64,000 bases of DNA from Carallia brachiata. Its lineage: Eukaryota; Streptophyta; Magnoliopsida; Malpighiales; Rhizophoraceae. Shown one piece after another: positions 34,665 to 47,394 of the stretch; the stretch's first letter is position 1, and every line of letters starts with the position of its first letter. The DNA lies in assembly GCA_021464245.1 (NCBI GenBank), contig JADCRB010000156.1, positions 1 through 64,000 of the forward strand. Direction: 5' to 3'. A program made the position numbers and the translations under genes. Under the pieces are notes generated by a model. The model searched no databases. It saw only the letters and a program-made list of their open reading frames with translations, and was not told where the DNA came from.

Positions 34665-35470
34665 ATTTGTCATGCTAGAGGCTTGGAGTAATAGGATAAG
34701 CCGTTAGGTAGAGAGGCCACTAGAATGTGAAGCAGTGCGACTCTCAGATAGGGATTTGGATTCAGCACCTCAAAGTTGGAATGAGGCCTCATCAAGCTGA
34801 TTTAATTCAAGAAATAGTGTTTTATTTTTCGTTTATCTTTTTCAATTGCGATTACAAACTTGAGTGGCAAAATGGTGAGCACACAAAAGATATATTGAAG
34901 AGGAAGAACTTACTGCTCTTGAAATGATATTGGGATTGTCTCCATTAGGCCGGAAAACGTATGGACCTGAAGGTTGCTGCAAGGTAGATAATGTTACTGT
35001 TATGTTGGCAACCAGTGTGTGAAGCTGAATATGTATGAAAAACGGTTAATGTATCAAAAGTACAGCCCACATACCTGGGAATCAGTGCTTGAATTATACC
35101 AGAGATAGCTTTGTTGCACTGGAATATCAACCTGGTGAAATAAGGCCAACCAGTTATGGGAAGTACATTCAAGGAAGGTAACACTTTGGAATATTTTCAT
35201 GTCAGATGTTACTGCCAAGAAAGCTATCTTCTTCTTCAAAGACCAAAAAGCAAAAAAAATGCTGTGCATTGCAAACCCAAGAATTGTGTTTTTACAATGT
35301 CCAAAAAGGAAGATAAAAGTGAAGAGGAGAAATCAAAAGACTGGACTTCAAGGAAGTAGTACGTCAATTATTCTCTACTATACGACAAGGAATTAAATGA
35401 ACAAGGGAAAATAATACAAATTCTGGCAGAAAATGAAATGCGAACCATCTTACCCCAGTTTTAGTATTAT
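34665..35470 (-). repeat. Segment duplicated at 44975-45727 (mannosidase middle)
   Basis: This stretch aligns along its whole length with 44975-45727 in the same orientation, with moderate divergence. Shared words are GTCTCCATTAGGCCGGAA, ACCTGGGAATCAGTGCTTGA and TTGCACTGGAATATCAACCT. It holds the alpha-mannosidase exons that encode VDIPVQQSYLWYNSSTDSQ and QPSGPYVFRPNGD, in both copies separated by an intron with a GTATGT start and TTGCAG end. Confidence 0.85.
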
Positions 35471-38400
35471 ATATTCGTTTGAGTTGGCTGGTTGTAGAAG
35501 AAAACAAGAATTTTAAATTTCCCGGCCCAATTTCAACGGTGTCATTTTGCAGACTCTCCCCAACAGAAGTTCTTTTGCCTGCACCATTTTCATCAAATTG
35601 TTCTTCTTTAAAAAATATATACATATATAAATACAAAAGATTGAATTGTTCCCACATGCTTCTCTTTTGTAGCAGAAGAGCTGAAGAGGAAAATAAATTC
35701 ACCTGTCTCAGAATCCCTAGAAATGAAGTACGTACTCCAACCAAGTGGTGGCACTGAGACTTGAAAGACAAGCCAATACTTAGGAACCTGCCCGGGTAAC
35801 AGTCCTAAGTATGCCTGTACATAGAAGTTTCTTAAGTTTTTCGTAACATTATCTACTGATATATATTGTGTCTGAATCTTATTGCCCAGAGAATCCGAAA
35901 CGGCAACATTGACATCATTAACCTGCACGCGTTGCTCTTTGATGTCATATTGACTTGAAAATACAGAAATTAATGGAATGGGATGAAAGCAAAGGTTTCA
36001 AATTTGCAACGTTATATGTTTTCATGAATAACATGAACAACTAGGGCAAGCATTTGCTTACCGGCATTCTAATAGTATCATTGCGATCCCATCCCAGGGG
36101 ATTATACGCTACTAAAACCTGAAAGTAACCAGTTGCACATAATGAATACAACTCCAAGTTAGATACCTGCACAACAAACTAGAAAGAAAACGAAGCCAGT
36201 ACCAAATTAGTTCCATTGTTGTAATTTCTCCGTTAGTGGGCATAGCTGATATTTAGTAATTGACACTGTTCAAAATAGCAAGGAAAGAGAATATAAAGTT
36301 GCATCACTTGGCGAGAAATAGCCACTTGATTATTTAAATATACAACAATTGACAAGATAAGAATCTTAAAATATAAAAAGAAATTCAAATAAGCTCCATA
36401 TTTCCACCAATGCTAAGAGCCATACAAGTATTTGATAATGGAGCATGTAGCTAATAGCACTACTTCTCTTGTACTAAAAAATTATAAAATTAAGAGGACA
36501 AAAGAAAGAAAGAAAGAAAAGGTACCTGGCTAAATGTTGAAGCAACTGATGCACATTGACCTACTGACCTGTTACCTAAGCATGAAAGAGCAGAACTCAC
36601 AAGAGTCTCTGCCTATACAACGAGATATAAATGAGGAACACAAGAAAATAGCTTAGAATAAATGAAGAACTACGGAGCAAACGAAGGTAATGGGCATGTC
36701 ATCACCTCAGTGGCTCCAGCAGCTAGGCGTTTTGCCCAATCGTCTGTGGTATGTTGTTTGGAAGTGCCAGTGACAGCATCATGGTGCTGTGCGATTCCTA
36801 AGGCGTCTCCAAGGCCATAGGTGCTGGGGCCAGCGGGGTTTTTTCCAGCGAGGTACTCAAGTTGCCGTGCAGCCTGTTTGACACAAGCATACAACAGGTT
36901 AAATGATACAGTAACATGCAAGTATTCTCCATCTTTTTGCCAATAGAGGAGGCAAGCATGCCGTTAATGAAAGGGCTTAGAAAGCCACAATTGCAAAGAA
37001 ACTGTCTTCATACCAAGTAATACCCACTCAGCTGCCGGACATATCTCTTGAAAGCTGGGCGGCTAGTGAAATAGCCAGTCCAGTAGCCATTTTCAACATC
37101 TGCATACCTGCCAGCAACAAAAGGACAAGATGAAGCAAGTCAAAAATCTTGCTTTGTTCACTGAAGGATTAATGCCCTTGTAAAACAGCGACGACACTCA
37201 CGGGAAATAATCATCAGTTTTCAGTGGCCATGATTCATTGGCTGCATTTTTTGCATCTGTGTAGATAGATGGTGTAGAGTATAAGGCATTTACTCGACCA
37301 TCCTGAAAGTTGAAAAGACAGTCAGGAGTGCTTATTCTAACAGGGTATTTAGAAGTGTACGGAACAATTCCAAACTTGAATATGATCTTGTGACAAAGCA
37401 TGAGAAAGATGCTAGATTAGATGATTAACTATTATTCTTAGTGGATTGCAACTTGCGAGCATTATAAGATCAACAGCTAAAACAAATCCAAATGATAAAA
37501 TTGACACCAAGAAAAGGATAAATGTCCACCTTGTTAACATAGTGAATCAATTTGTCCATTTTTTGAACCAAGATTCAGCATATTGGTACTGAAAATCATC
37601 ACCCATGGTCCACATGATATGGTTCGTCCTTGTTATATTTGCCTGTGAACATAAATTCCACTCTATTTATGCATGTTTGTCATCCTCAGAAACATAGATT
37701 GATGGACAGTTCCAGACAACAAAGGATAAAAAAAAATTATGGGAATGGGAGTGGGGGTAGAGGTGGTGGGGGGATGGAAGGGAGATTACTTGGGCCATGG
37801 CAGCGTCAATAAAGTCATTGACCCGTTTTTCAACATTGTAATCACATAGACTAGGGTTATCCTGCAATATAACATGGAATGAAGAAGCAAGAGATCAACA
37901 AAAGCATCACCTACTATGAAGGAAACTTAGTAGCAGTAGAAGATTAGAACCTGGACTGGCTCAAAATCATTGTAAACCTCAAAATCAAAACCATCTGGAG
38001 GTCTATAATGGACCGGAAAGGCATTGGCAAATATCTGCAGTGTGCTCAAACAAGTCAAACCTAAAGGTGATAAAGCATTTCCGAGACAATGTTTGACAGA
38101 AGGAGAAGCTGCTTTCTGGAACCTGAGAGGAAGAGCCAAAAGTTTTGGAGCCGCGCCAAATAACTTCAAGAGCCTTATCACCTGTGCGCTTGGCTCTGTC
38201 CTGGTAATCAATCCTTGCGAAGTGTACAGAATCAAATCCAAGCTGCAGAAAGAATGTCACCAATCATAAAGGTGCCAAGAAGTAATCAGAATCCAACACA
38301 GCAAAAATATAACTTATTCAGGTAGCTCATAAAATTGAGCAACTGGAGCAGGTATTTGAGCAGATTTGTGATTTAGTGAACATTATCTACCTCAGCCCCA

Positions 38401-39747
38401 AAAAAGGTAAGCTTGCACAGCTGAGTGTCCAAATGGATCAATTTGCCATCCAGCAACGAGGAGTCTTGTTAAATTTCTCCCTTATCGCTTGATGACCCAA
38501 AGTTGTTTGGTCAATCATGTCTATATAATGAGTTGCTGCTTCATCGTGCATGCACCAACCACCATTTCTGCAATTTAAAAGGAAAAAAAAAAAGAATCTC
38601 TATCTTCTTCAGGACTTCAATCATAAATGGAGAGTACACTCATCATTGCTTTATATCTGCATACATGAATTCCAATTGACCAGCATCTACCAACTTCTTC
38701 ACTATCCCTTGTGTTTCCTCGCTTTGTTCTAACCACCATCGTTGGAAAAATGCCTGCCATTAATATGAATTTGTTATATGTTAATATATTTCACTCATCA
38801 GATCATGGAAATTAAAAGGTAAATCAAAGCCAGGGTGATTTAAACTGGGTGTCATGTAAGCTTCGGAAAAAAAAGGTGGAGAACACCAAAAGGCAACATC
38901 AGCAGACAATTACACAATCACTAGTTCAAATCTTAAGTTAACTGTCTGTTAGTCTTCTAGAACCCAACATACGGAAGAGAGGTGGGTAACACCTACAAAA
39001 CAAAATTGACTGATATGAATGCTCGTGTAAACTGCAATCCACAGAAGGAACCTTCATTGTAATTTAGAATGCTAACAGAAGAAAAATAGCTAATAAAGGC
39101 TGTAACCTGGAAACAGCTTTGTCAAAAGTTTTCTGCTTATCCTAAAGTTACAACACATCAATTTTTGCGATTATAAGACCCTTTATAAGTATTGAGCTTA
39201 GTAATTGAACACTGAATGAAGATACCTTACAATCTCAAAAAATGAATGGATAACATATGCATATAACACAAAATTATTTCAAAATAACTTAACAGTCGCT
39301 TCACATGAGTTTAATAACAATTGAAATCGTCATTTGGATTACCATTTCAGCATAAACAAACTTCCTATTGGGATCTCGGACCAACGATTCCACCACTGAG
39401 TCCAGCACATTCTCAACACAAGCACCCTAGCAAAAGAACAAAAAAACAAAGAATCAAGATCATCCCCTTCAATAAACAACCAACCTATAAAAGAAAAACC
39501 AGCACACCAACTTAAGATTCGAAAACTTCAGAACCTGAATACTGTTATTTGATCCAACATAATACTGATCGATGGTCTTCAGCCAACCAACATCATCATG
39601 TGAATGTGCCACCAAATGAACATTCAATTTCCCCTGCACAATCCCAGCAGCAGTGTTGTACTTCACTTTGCCACCGACAACAGTTCCACACAGACATAGA
39701 ACAACAACCACCAAGAAGAAAACCCAATTGAAATCAAGCTTTCCCAT
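34930..39747 (-). pseudogene. Alpha-mannosidase (GH38), amino-terminal half
   Basis: About 17 exons read from 39747 down to about 34930. They encode a lysosomal or apoplastic-type GH38 alpha-mannosidase, which trims mannose from N-glycans. Exon 1 (39747-39535) has a hydrophobic signal segment (FFLVVVVLCLCGTVVGG) and the zinc-binding NVHLVAHSHDDVGWLKT. Later exons give AFFQRWWLEQSEET, FINGGWCMHDEAATHYIDMI, FARIDYQDRAKR, NITRTNHIMWTMGDDF, YWTGYFTSRPAFKRYV, AIAQHHDAVTGTSKQH and VSVPPLGWSTYF. The exon at 38567-38391, which should hold the QIDPFGHS nucleophile, has an extra base near 38456 and another net +1 near 38400. The exon at about 37643-37530 lacks one A at 37559-37564. After QPSGPYVFRPNGD there are no further exons, so the carboxyl half is missing. 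It is a pseudogene. Confidence 0.9.
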
Positions 39748-39786
39748 TTCAGCCAAGATTATTTTCCAGGCATGTATGCTGAGCAT

Positions 39787-40666
39787 GCAGTCTGACCAAT
39801 ATATGGGACCAGATTAGTCATTAAATTGGTACCCGATAGACAAATGAGAAGTGGGGCCTCGCTTTCTTTTCTTCATTCCTCCATGTTTGCAATATGTGAC
39901 TTGCTTGCCGGCCTTAACTCAATGATTCGGTTTTGTTTTTTTGTAAAGGAAATAGCTTCAACTTCGCCGTCCACTGTCTGACTGTGAACCCCACAAATGT
40001 CCAAGGGTGGAATATAGTTTCACTGGCGCCTTGTAACCCCAGAAAGATTGCCTTTTTACTGCTTTTTCTCTTCTTGAAAGTGGGAATTTTGGCCCAAAAA
40101 AAAAAAAGAAGATTCGATCTCTCAAGTCCTCGTGCGTGCCCCGGCGCTGCGGGCATGCTAAGGAAATAGTTTACATCGTACGACGAACGCATGTCGGTCG
40201 TTCATCTATGGTCCATCAATAGTCCATCAAATCAGTTTTTGAGAGATGCCCATAAGTAAATATGGATAGAAACAAAATTAAAGAACAAAAATTGTTGGCA
40301 TGAAATTGAATTGCGGTATCACACGGATGAAGTAATAACATTTAATTATATTTTGACGGTGGTCTATTAAGTTAGAAAATTTGATTCATACTATAAATTA
40401 TAAGTTTAAATTTTAATTACAGTGTTTAATGAGATTAAACATAAATTTACCCTATAAAACAACAAAATAGTTCGATAACGCTTATTAGAATATAAGAATT
40501 TATTTCTTCAATCATTTTCGATAAATTTGTAATTGTGATTTCAATTTCTTCCTTTTTCTAAAAAAATAATATTTAATTATCTTTTATTCATGTATCTAAT
40601 TCAATTAGAGTGAGGATTCTCTTTAAACCCTTGTCGTGAATAAGAAAAGTTGTTCAATGTTTTGGA
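39787..40666. other. Spacer between mannosidase halves
   Basis: AT-rich; includes the putative promoter of the amino half, where I see no clear TATA box. No other gene. Confidence 0.4.
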
Positions 40667-41060
40667 TTGGATTATAGTGTCGCGCTACTAAGTAAGGAAA
40701 GCAGTTGTGGTGAGTCCATCTACGAGCCCTCCTCCCAAACGTATCTTGTATCTTGGCAACCTCCTCCCACTTCTTTTGTCAATCGATGTGATGACAGTGT
40801 GAGTGGCTCCCACGGGTCCTTGGGTTTTGGCGGGCTTCCTCGGATGATGGAGGTGCTTGGTGCTTCGGCTTATGGATATGGTTGTTGCCGTGGATCTTAG
40901 AGTAATTACTTAAACTTACTTGATTTGGAAGCGTGAACTTTATAAGGTGATTGTGGAAACAAATTCTCTAACTGCTTTGCCTAAAATTACCAAGGCAGAT
41001 TGAGGATTGAATTTTTGCCAGCCTCTGGTAGCAGAATGTCGTCATTATCTTTGGAGCTTG
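40667..41060 (+). pseudogene. Decayed LINE RNase H remnant
   Basis: The plus strand gives VSWQPPPTSFVNRCDDSVSG and GSLGFGGLPR, then, after frame breaks, LYKVIVETNSLTALPKI. These correspond to the W-x-P-P-P, DGS, G-x-G-G and V-E-T-x-S parts of LINE RNase H domains. Stops and shifts are present, and no reverse transcriptase is nearby. Confidence 0.65.
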
Positions 41061-42020
41061 TGGGAGGATTGATTGATGCATACCTTAGAGAATGTCGTCT
41101 TTAGATAAACAGTTGGTGTTTTCTTACGATCTCTTTCCAAATATATTGAATTGCTGTGGAAAGATAAAGTAGGAGTAGCGTTATTCATAAGTGAGTAAGT
41201 GACTAGCGGTAATTTACAATTTAAATAAATCACATCACATCATACAGTTTGATTGTAATATTAAAAGTTAAAAAAAATTATTAAAATTAAAGTGCTTATA
41301 ATTTTTATTTATTTTTTTATAAATATAATTTATTCATAATTTTATATTATATAAATTTATTTTTTTATTTTTTATTTTTTATTTTAAATAAATTATAGTT
41401 ATTATATAAGATAAAATTCTCGATAAATTATATATACTAAAAAATATGAATTAAATTAAAAATTCTCAAAAAAATCAAACTGTTTTGCCTCGGGATATGA
41501 GAGGGCAAAAGTATTTCGTAGGAAAATGAAAAAAAAAAAAAAAAAAACCTCCCACAATCCACACCCACCAATCTCCCAGTATCCAATACGATGAATGATG
41601 GAAAATTGAACGAATTGACTAATTTTGATTAACGGACCCAACGAGAGGCGGCTTCCCCGAAAAAAAAAAAAAAAGGAAAAGAAAACAAGGCTGCAATGAA
41701 TCCGAAAGCAAAGAACAAAACTTGTTCTGTACACGAATGAAGTTGATTTTTGTCTCTATTTCACAAGGGTGACAGGACGACGTCTAACTTGTGGAGATGT
41801 CTTGGTTTGCCGACCTGTCGGTTATTGGACGTTATTTTTTTTAGTTGGTTAATTGGCTTACTGAGTGTCAAATGCGAAACTTTCAACCCTTCAAGACAAA
41901 TGAAAGTTTCGTTTTTGGTCTTAAGGATTACATGAATCTTTATTGAATTGAGCAAGATACATTTGGTTTTAATTTAAATTTTGTTAACAATTTCGAGTTA
42001 TTCGAATTGACCATTTTCGT
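41061..42020. other. AT-rich spacer
   Basis: Contains A runs at 41528-41547 and 41658-41674. No supported gene. Confidence 0.5.
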
Positions 42021-42024
42021 TTTT

Positions 42025-45000
42025 TCAGAAATTGAGCAAGAAAGTGCGGATTTCCATGGGACCAAGCTCCACAACAAGAGCAGAACTATCAACAGGACCA
42101 CCTCTAACCGGTGCGTTTTGATGTCCATTGTCACCCTCAACTTTCCATGTCAGTTTCTTCATCTGGGACTTCTCTTGGTTTGCTGATAAGCTCATCTCTT
42201 TCAACTCCTTTATCTGAATATTGTTAAACCTCAATTATATCAGAGTTGCTTTTGATTTATTTATATATAACTATATTATTTACAGACAAGGCTAGACTAC
42301 TGGAAAGAAGAAATAATTTCGTTTACCGTTTTGCCGGGGAAGATCTTCTTCAGTTCAACTTTGGCCAATGCTGAATACTGAGAATCTTCTCCGGCCTGCC
42401 CGTATCATCAAACCAATGGAAGAATCATAAACAAGAAATCATAGGAAAAAAAGGGGGCATTTAGGGATGTCAGAAAGAACAGTGTTTAACCTCGTATAAA
42501 TGTGCAAGACGGAAAAGTACACTTCCATCATCCAGTTGCTGCAAGAATAAAATGTCAGAGATGGAATGGAATGAAATGGAGCATTTGAAGAAGTTGTGTG
42601 ACCGATTCACATGCAATGCTCTCACCTGAAGAGTGACCAATCCCACATTGGGAGGCAAGCTGTAGCCTGGAGCCATGGCAGTACCTATACTAGAATGAGT
42701 TTGTCCCCAGTTTGCAGCTTCCTGAATAATCAATCAGTTGACCATGTTATTATATGAAAACAGATTTCATATTTCTAGGGGCCCTTTCCAGACCCAACAT
42801 TGTCAGGGTCTCATGTACTGGGGGGCGCGGGACACCTTGTTTTAGTCATCACTACAATAAAGCTAATGAAGGCATACCTCTTCTGTGAAAGCTAAAAGAA
42901 GAGGTGTGTAGATTTCTTGCCCAGTTGTCCTTCGCCAGATTGCTCCAGCACCTACTTGGTTGACACCCAAATAATAATTTCCTCTTACCTGAACAAAGAT
43001 GCAATTTCTCGTCCTTAGCAAAGATTCAGGTCATGCACTTATCTCCTACCAGAACTTAAAGATGACCCTTTATTTTGTCAAGGACTAAAATTCAAAACAA
43101 GCATTGCACAACCAAATGCAACCAATGATGCACTGCCATTGCAAGTTGCAGTCATGCAAGTAGAGTTTGGAACAGAATAGCAAATGAAAGGCATCCATAT
43201 CAGACTTCTAAAGAGCAAGGCTTGTGATTGACCCATGAGGCATTATACCGTTAGTCCTTCACAATTATCTTTTACGCATACAGTCTCATCCAGAGGTTCA
43301 CCAACTCCCCTAAAGTCATCTTTGAGAAGACGCCTGGCAATGTTCACAAAGCATCAAGTTAACATGTCTGTTTGTACTCGTAATGCATACACAATTTGCA
43401 GCAGTTAAAAAAGAAAAAAAAGAAACAGCACTGTTACTATTTGAACCTGTGAAGCATTAGCTCTACTTGACCGTCATGGATGCTTGCTCCTCCAACTGCC
43501 CGATCAACCAAGACTGATAACTCATTTTGGTTATCTCTCACATAAATTCCTAGGTTAAGCTGGAGAAAAGGAACAGGAGAAAATGTCAACTTCAAGAAAC
43601 TTTCGTGCAATAGTAGTAGGAAAACTTCTAGTATCAAGCTGAGAAACGAGCTTAAAAAGTAAAATTTCCTAGAGTAGGTAGTCATCTGTTGGTCAAATGA
43701 TTATAATTTATTGGCTCGTAACAAAGTGCAGAATTGAACTTCATCAATGCAGAGCTAGCAAAGAATGGCAAGTTTCCACTCATGCAAATGGTATTGCCTT
43801 TTCAAATGTAATTAAGAGAATTACTGGATAATAGTTTCCAGCCACGGGTTGATTAACTGTAAGATTCCAATCTTCTCTATGATCACGTATCTGCAAAATG
43901 TAAATGAATAAAAAAATAATATTAAGACCAACAAAAAAAAAAATTGGACATGCAGAGGTCGTTGTCTGCCAAGCTAGTTCCTACTGTGTGAGCAACAAAA
44001 ATTGTTTAATTGAATCTGATGATTAGAAGTATAACTGCATGTTCTTGCATGAAGTTCTAAAAGACATTCGTTATCATACAGAGATATGGTCGCGAGATTT
44101 ACCCGCTTTAGAAAGTCTCTTCCATTACTGTCAGTGTAAAACACTTTTTGAGTGTCCATATTTGCTGTGATCCTTGTGATGACCTCCTTCCCAAAACCGT
44201 CATCGGTTGGAATTGGACCGACCTATGAAGAATATTCATTGTAAGCACTTAAAATCTAGAGAGATAAGCAGGTTTAATTTAAGCAATACAGAATATAAAA
44301 GAAAAGACATAAATAAAATTATTGCAGACAAGTACAAGCAGAAAACAATGTAATCTCAATAAGGAAAAGCAAAAAGCGGCAACCAATTTGCAGAAAAGAA
44401 AAAACAGCACTCACTGTGAATTCAATTTCTGCATGCTCTTTATCTTTGTAAAGTCTTGTGACCTAATAATAAGCGCAAACTAAAATTAAGCAAAGGGAAA
44501 AAAAAAATTGAGGGTATGAAATGCCATGCCAAGTGTGCATGGCTGCTAATGCAGTGTAACAATCTCCAGAATGTAAAAGCATAAGCAACTCCTGGGATTT
44601 ATAATGGTTTTTTGTTCCTCAATCTTTATGTCAGGTGCTAACCAAGTTAATTTTGTGCTAATGTTCAATAAATTGATTACCTGGTAGATCCAAGAATCAA
44701 ATTGTTGATGAACTTCATCAACTAGAGGTCCACGATAGACCTTCATGGGCACCTGCAGGTCAAAGAAACGTAAATAGTTAATGTCTAACAAATGTAATTA
44801 TAAGCGACAATTAATGAGTGTCAGTGTTGAGAGTATCCAAAACAAAACATGAAATGTCAAATCCCAAACTTAGTCACTGCATAGGTCTTACCTAATAACA
44901 CCCTTAAATCATGCCTAAAAAAGGCAAGAAACAGAGAAAACCAGGCATTGAAACCAGGAAAAGAGAACAAGAATTGTCGTGCTGGTTTGGAGTAATGGGA

Positions 45001-45727
45001 TAAGCCTATTAGATATGAAGCCAAATTGGCGTGTGATTCTCAGATGGGGATTTGGAACTCTTATATGCGAATGGAAGCAACATGAGGGCATGAGTAGGAA
45101 GAAGAAATTTTCGTAATCAACACCCCAAAGTTTGAATGGGGCTTCATCAAGCTCATTAATGCAACTAATAGTGTTTTTCTTTTTGGTTAATCTTTTTCAA
45201 TTGTAATTACAAACTAGAGTGGCAAAATGGTGAGTGCACTAAAGATAGAGAGGACTAACTGCTCTTGAAACAATTGGGAGTGTCTCCATTAGGCCGGAAT
45301 ATGTATGCACCTGAAGGTTGCTGCAAGGTAGAGAATGCTAGTCACGTCAGCAACCAGTGTGTGAAACTGAATATGTATGTAAATGGTTTACAAATCAGAA
45401 TTAAAGTCTACATACCTGGGAATCAGTGCTTGAACTATACCAAAGATAGCTTTGTTGCACTGGAATATCAACCTGGTGAAACAAGGCCAACCAGTTACGG
45501 AAAATCTTTAGTTTAATTGTCATAACATCTCTATAGACAATAGAGACTGAGCACATTCAAGGAAGGTAATACTTCAGAATTAAGTGATGAAGAGCAATCA
45601 GAAAGCTGGACTACAAGGAAGTGGTACCTCGATTATTCTCTGCTGTAAAACAAGGAACTAAAGGGGAAATAGTACAAATTCTGACGGAAAATATAATGTG
45701 AACCAGCTTACCCCAGTTTTTGTATTA
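42025..45727 (-). pseudogene. Alpha-mannosidase (GH38), carboxyl-terminal half
   Basis: Fourteen or so exons run from about 45727 (NTKTG) to the stop at 42025 and continue the same family: VDIPVQQSYLWYSSSTDSQ, QPSGAYIFRPNGDTPN, MKVYRGPLVDEVHQQFDSW, VTRLYKDKEHAEIEFT, VFYTDSNGRDFLKRV, DWNLTVNQPVAGNYYP, LGIYVRDNQNELSVLVDRAV, RRTTGQEIYTPLLLAFTEE, GYSLPPNVGLVTLQ, SVLFRLAHLYE and finally KEMSLSANQEKSQMKK and ELGPMEIRTFLLNF. The frames I read are unbroken and splice sites look usable, but there is no signal peptide, no HSHDD site and no nucleophile exon. Above 45727 the homology stops and the F-box gene begins. The half gene cannot make an active enzyme. It is not simply the missing end of the amino half, because both keep their own copy of the middle exons and the order on the strand is reversed. 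Confidence 0.9.
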
Positions 45728-45970
45728 GATTGGTCGATCTTGAATGAAAGGAAACAGATCTTGAATGAAAATTGTTCAAACTTTGAAGTTACACATTACC
45801 ATAAGTTAAACTTAAGACAAGTAAAATCACATAATCGATGATTAAAACAACTAAAATTGGCCAGAGACGTCTAATATGCAAATTCATAGAGGATCCTTAA
45901 TCACAATATTCCATAAAGCATAAAGCACAACTAATATCTTGATAATCCTAAAAGCAGATTTTATATGAAA

Positions 45971-47151
45971 TTATGCTTCTATGTCCCTCTGTCGCCTGTA
46001 TTCATATTCTTCCTCAATCGAGATTAGGCTCTCCTTGTAGGCATGAAACCCCGAGCACCAATAAGGTGATTGAAATCCAACATTCCGAATTTCTTGAGTA
46101 GTAAGTTTATATAGGAGAAATTGGTCAGCATCAGAATGTAATAAGACTTCGTCGTTCCAGCAACCAATTATATGCTTGACATTTGCCTGTAGTCCAACAG
46201 TGAGGTGTTTGATCCAAGACTTTTCCTTCAATATCCATACCCGCAGACAATTCTCATCATACACAATATGGAACAAAGCAATTGTGTCCTGAAACAATGC
46301 AAGACTCTCATGTGCTGGTGCATAATTGGCATAAATAAGCTCTAATTCATTTGGAGGAGGTATCACTTCGATGGCATCGGTTGCCATGTCAAAGGATAAC
46401 GTGACACCGCATACGAACTGAAAGTAATAAAATCCATCCAAATATGTGTGACATGCAGAGTGATCCAGACCTAGCTTCCCCCCCAATCTAACATCAAGAC
46501 ATTCCAATGATCCTCTATCCCTAAGGTGTGAAGTGCAGATTGATCCGGTCTTGGATTCCCAGCCCAATCTAATCTGAAGACATTCCAATGTTCTGTTCCT
46601 AAGGTGTGAACCATAGCCACTAAATTAATATTAATATTTAAGTGGTCAACTTCTTGAAGGATAACCACTTTGTAATCTTTAGCAATTGGATCCCATCCAA
46701 ATCCATAGGATTCTCGATAAACATACCATTGAAGAGGACCTGGGTGTGGCAGTTGTCTATATTCTTTGGTTGCAGGGTTCCATAGAGCATATTGGGATCC
46801 TTGGGATCCCACAAAAAAAATGCCATTACATGGACCATGAAGGAGATCGCGAAATTCGTTATCGTCAAAGGCGTCGAAGGAATGATGCGAAAGATCTGTC
46901 AGTGTTTCATCTGGGAAACACAAATCCAAATTCGGAGCACTTCCATCCCAACTGAAAAATTGAGCCCAAAGACAGCCGCCGCCGGCTCTGTTGTTGCTGT
47001 TGAGATGTTCATACTTGAAATTGCGGCTTGTGATGATAGCAAACCATGATTTGGAAGCGCACCTGAAGCGCAGTAGACTCTTCACGGGGAGGCTCAATAG
47101 AACCCCTATTATCGGATCTTCAGGAAAATGTGGTCTGCTAAAACTAGGCAT
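45971..47151 (-). pseudogene. SLF-like F-box gene with one frameshift
   Basis: One intronless gene of about 390 codons. The F-box motif lies at residues 9-45 (LLSLPVKSLLRFRCASKSW), and would bind SKP1 in an SCF ubiquitin ligase. A type-1 F-box-associated region follows: LLHGPCNGIFFV, ALWNPATKEYRQLPHPGP, GFGWDPIAKDYKVVILQEV, DGFYYFQFVCGVTLSFDMAT and the carboxyl tail EEEYEYRRQRDIEA. This layout is that of SLF/SFB-type pollen F-box proteins and many relatives. Two features are odd. An imperfect direct repeat of about 80 bp (46591-46440) duplicates the TLGTEHWNVFRLDW segment. In its second copy a G run (plus-strand C7, 46478-46484) is one base short, which shifts the frame and produces a TAG. 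With one more base it would read through. It is a recent pseudogene or carries an assembly error. Confidence 0.85.
46440..46600 (-). repeat. Internal tandem duplication in the F-box gene
   Basis: Two versions of the same segment lie head to tail. One begins CACACCTTAGGAACAGAACA and the other CACACCTTAGGGATAGAGGA. Both continue with TTGGAATGTCTT and a GATTGGG part. The same pair occurs in the fragment at 3553-3860. Confidence 0.85.
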
Positions 47152-47394
47152 CTCGTTTGATTCCTTCCAATTGATCCTCCTTCCCCTTTTCGATGTTGTC
47201 TGTTACCACAATCTGTAGAATTTAAAAAAAAAAAAAAGAAAGAAAATGTAAATTTTAAGCTCGTGGTGAAAAGTAGAATTATCATATGTACAAGAAAAAA
47301 AAAAAAGAAAGAAAAAACAGATATGTAACAGAGCGGCCGTATGGGAAGAGAGACCGACAAAGTTACTTGTGCGTCTGCCAATGAGGATTTTGGA

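Noticed and set aside
34665..35470. Assembly duplication as the cause of the repeated mannosidase middle
   Set aside because: The copies are clearly diverged (different intron lengths and many substitutions), so they are real duplicates, not one sequence placed twice.
42025..42234. Separate small gene at the mannosidase end
   Set aside because: It is the last exon of the alpha-mannosidase family, shown by MSLSANQEKSQMKK and GPMEIRTFLLNF.
45265..45516. Plus-strand open frame of 83 codons that looks coding
   Set aside because: It is antisense to two alpha-mannosidase exons and their intron on the minus strand, which explain the sequence better.
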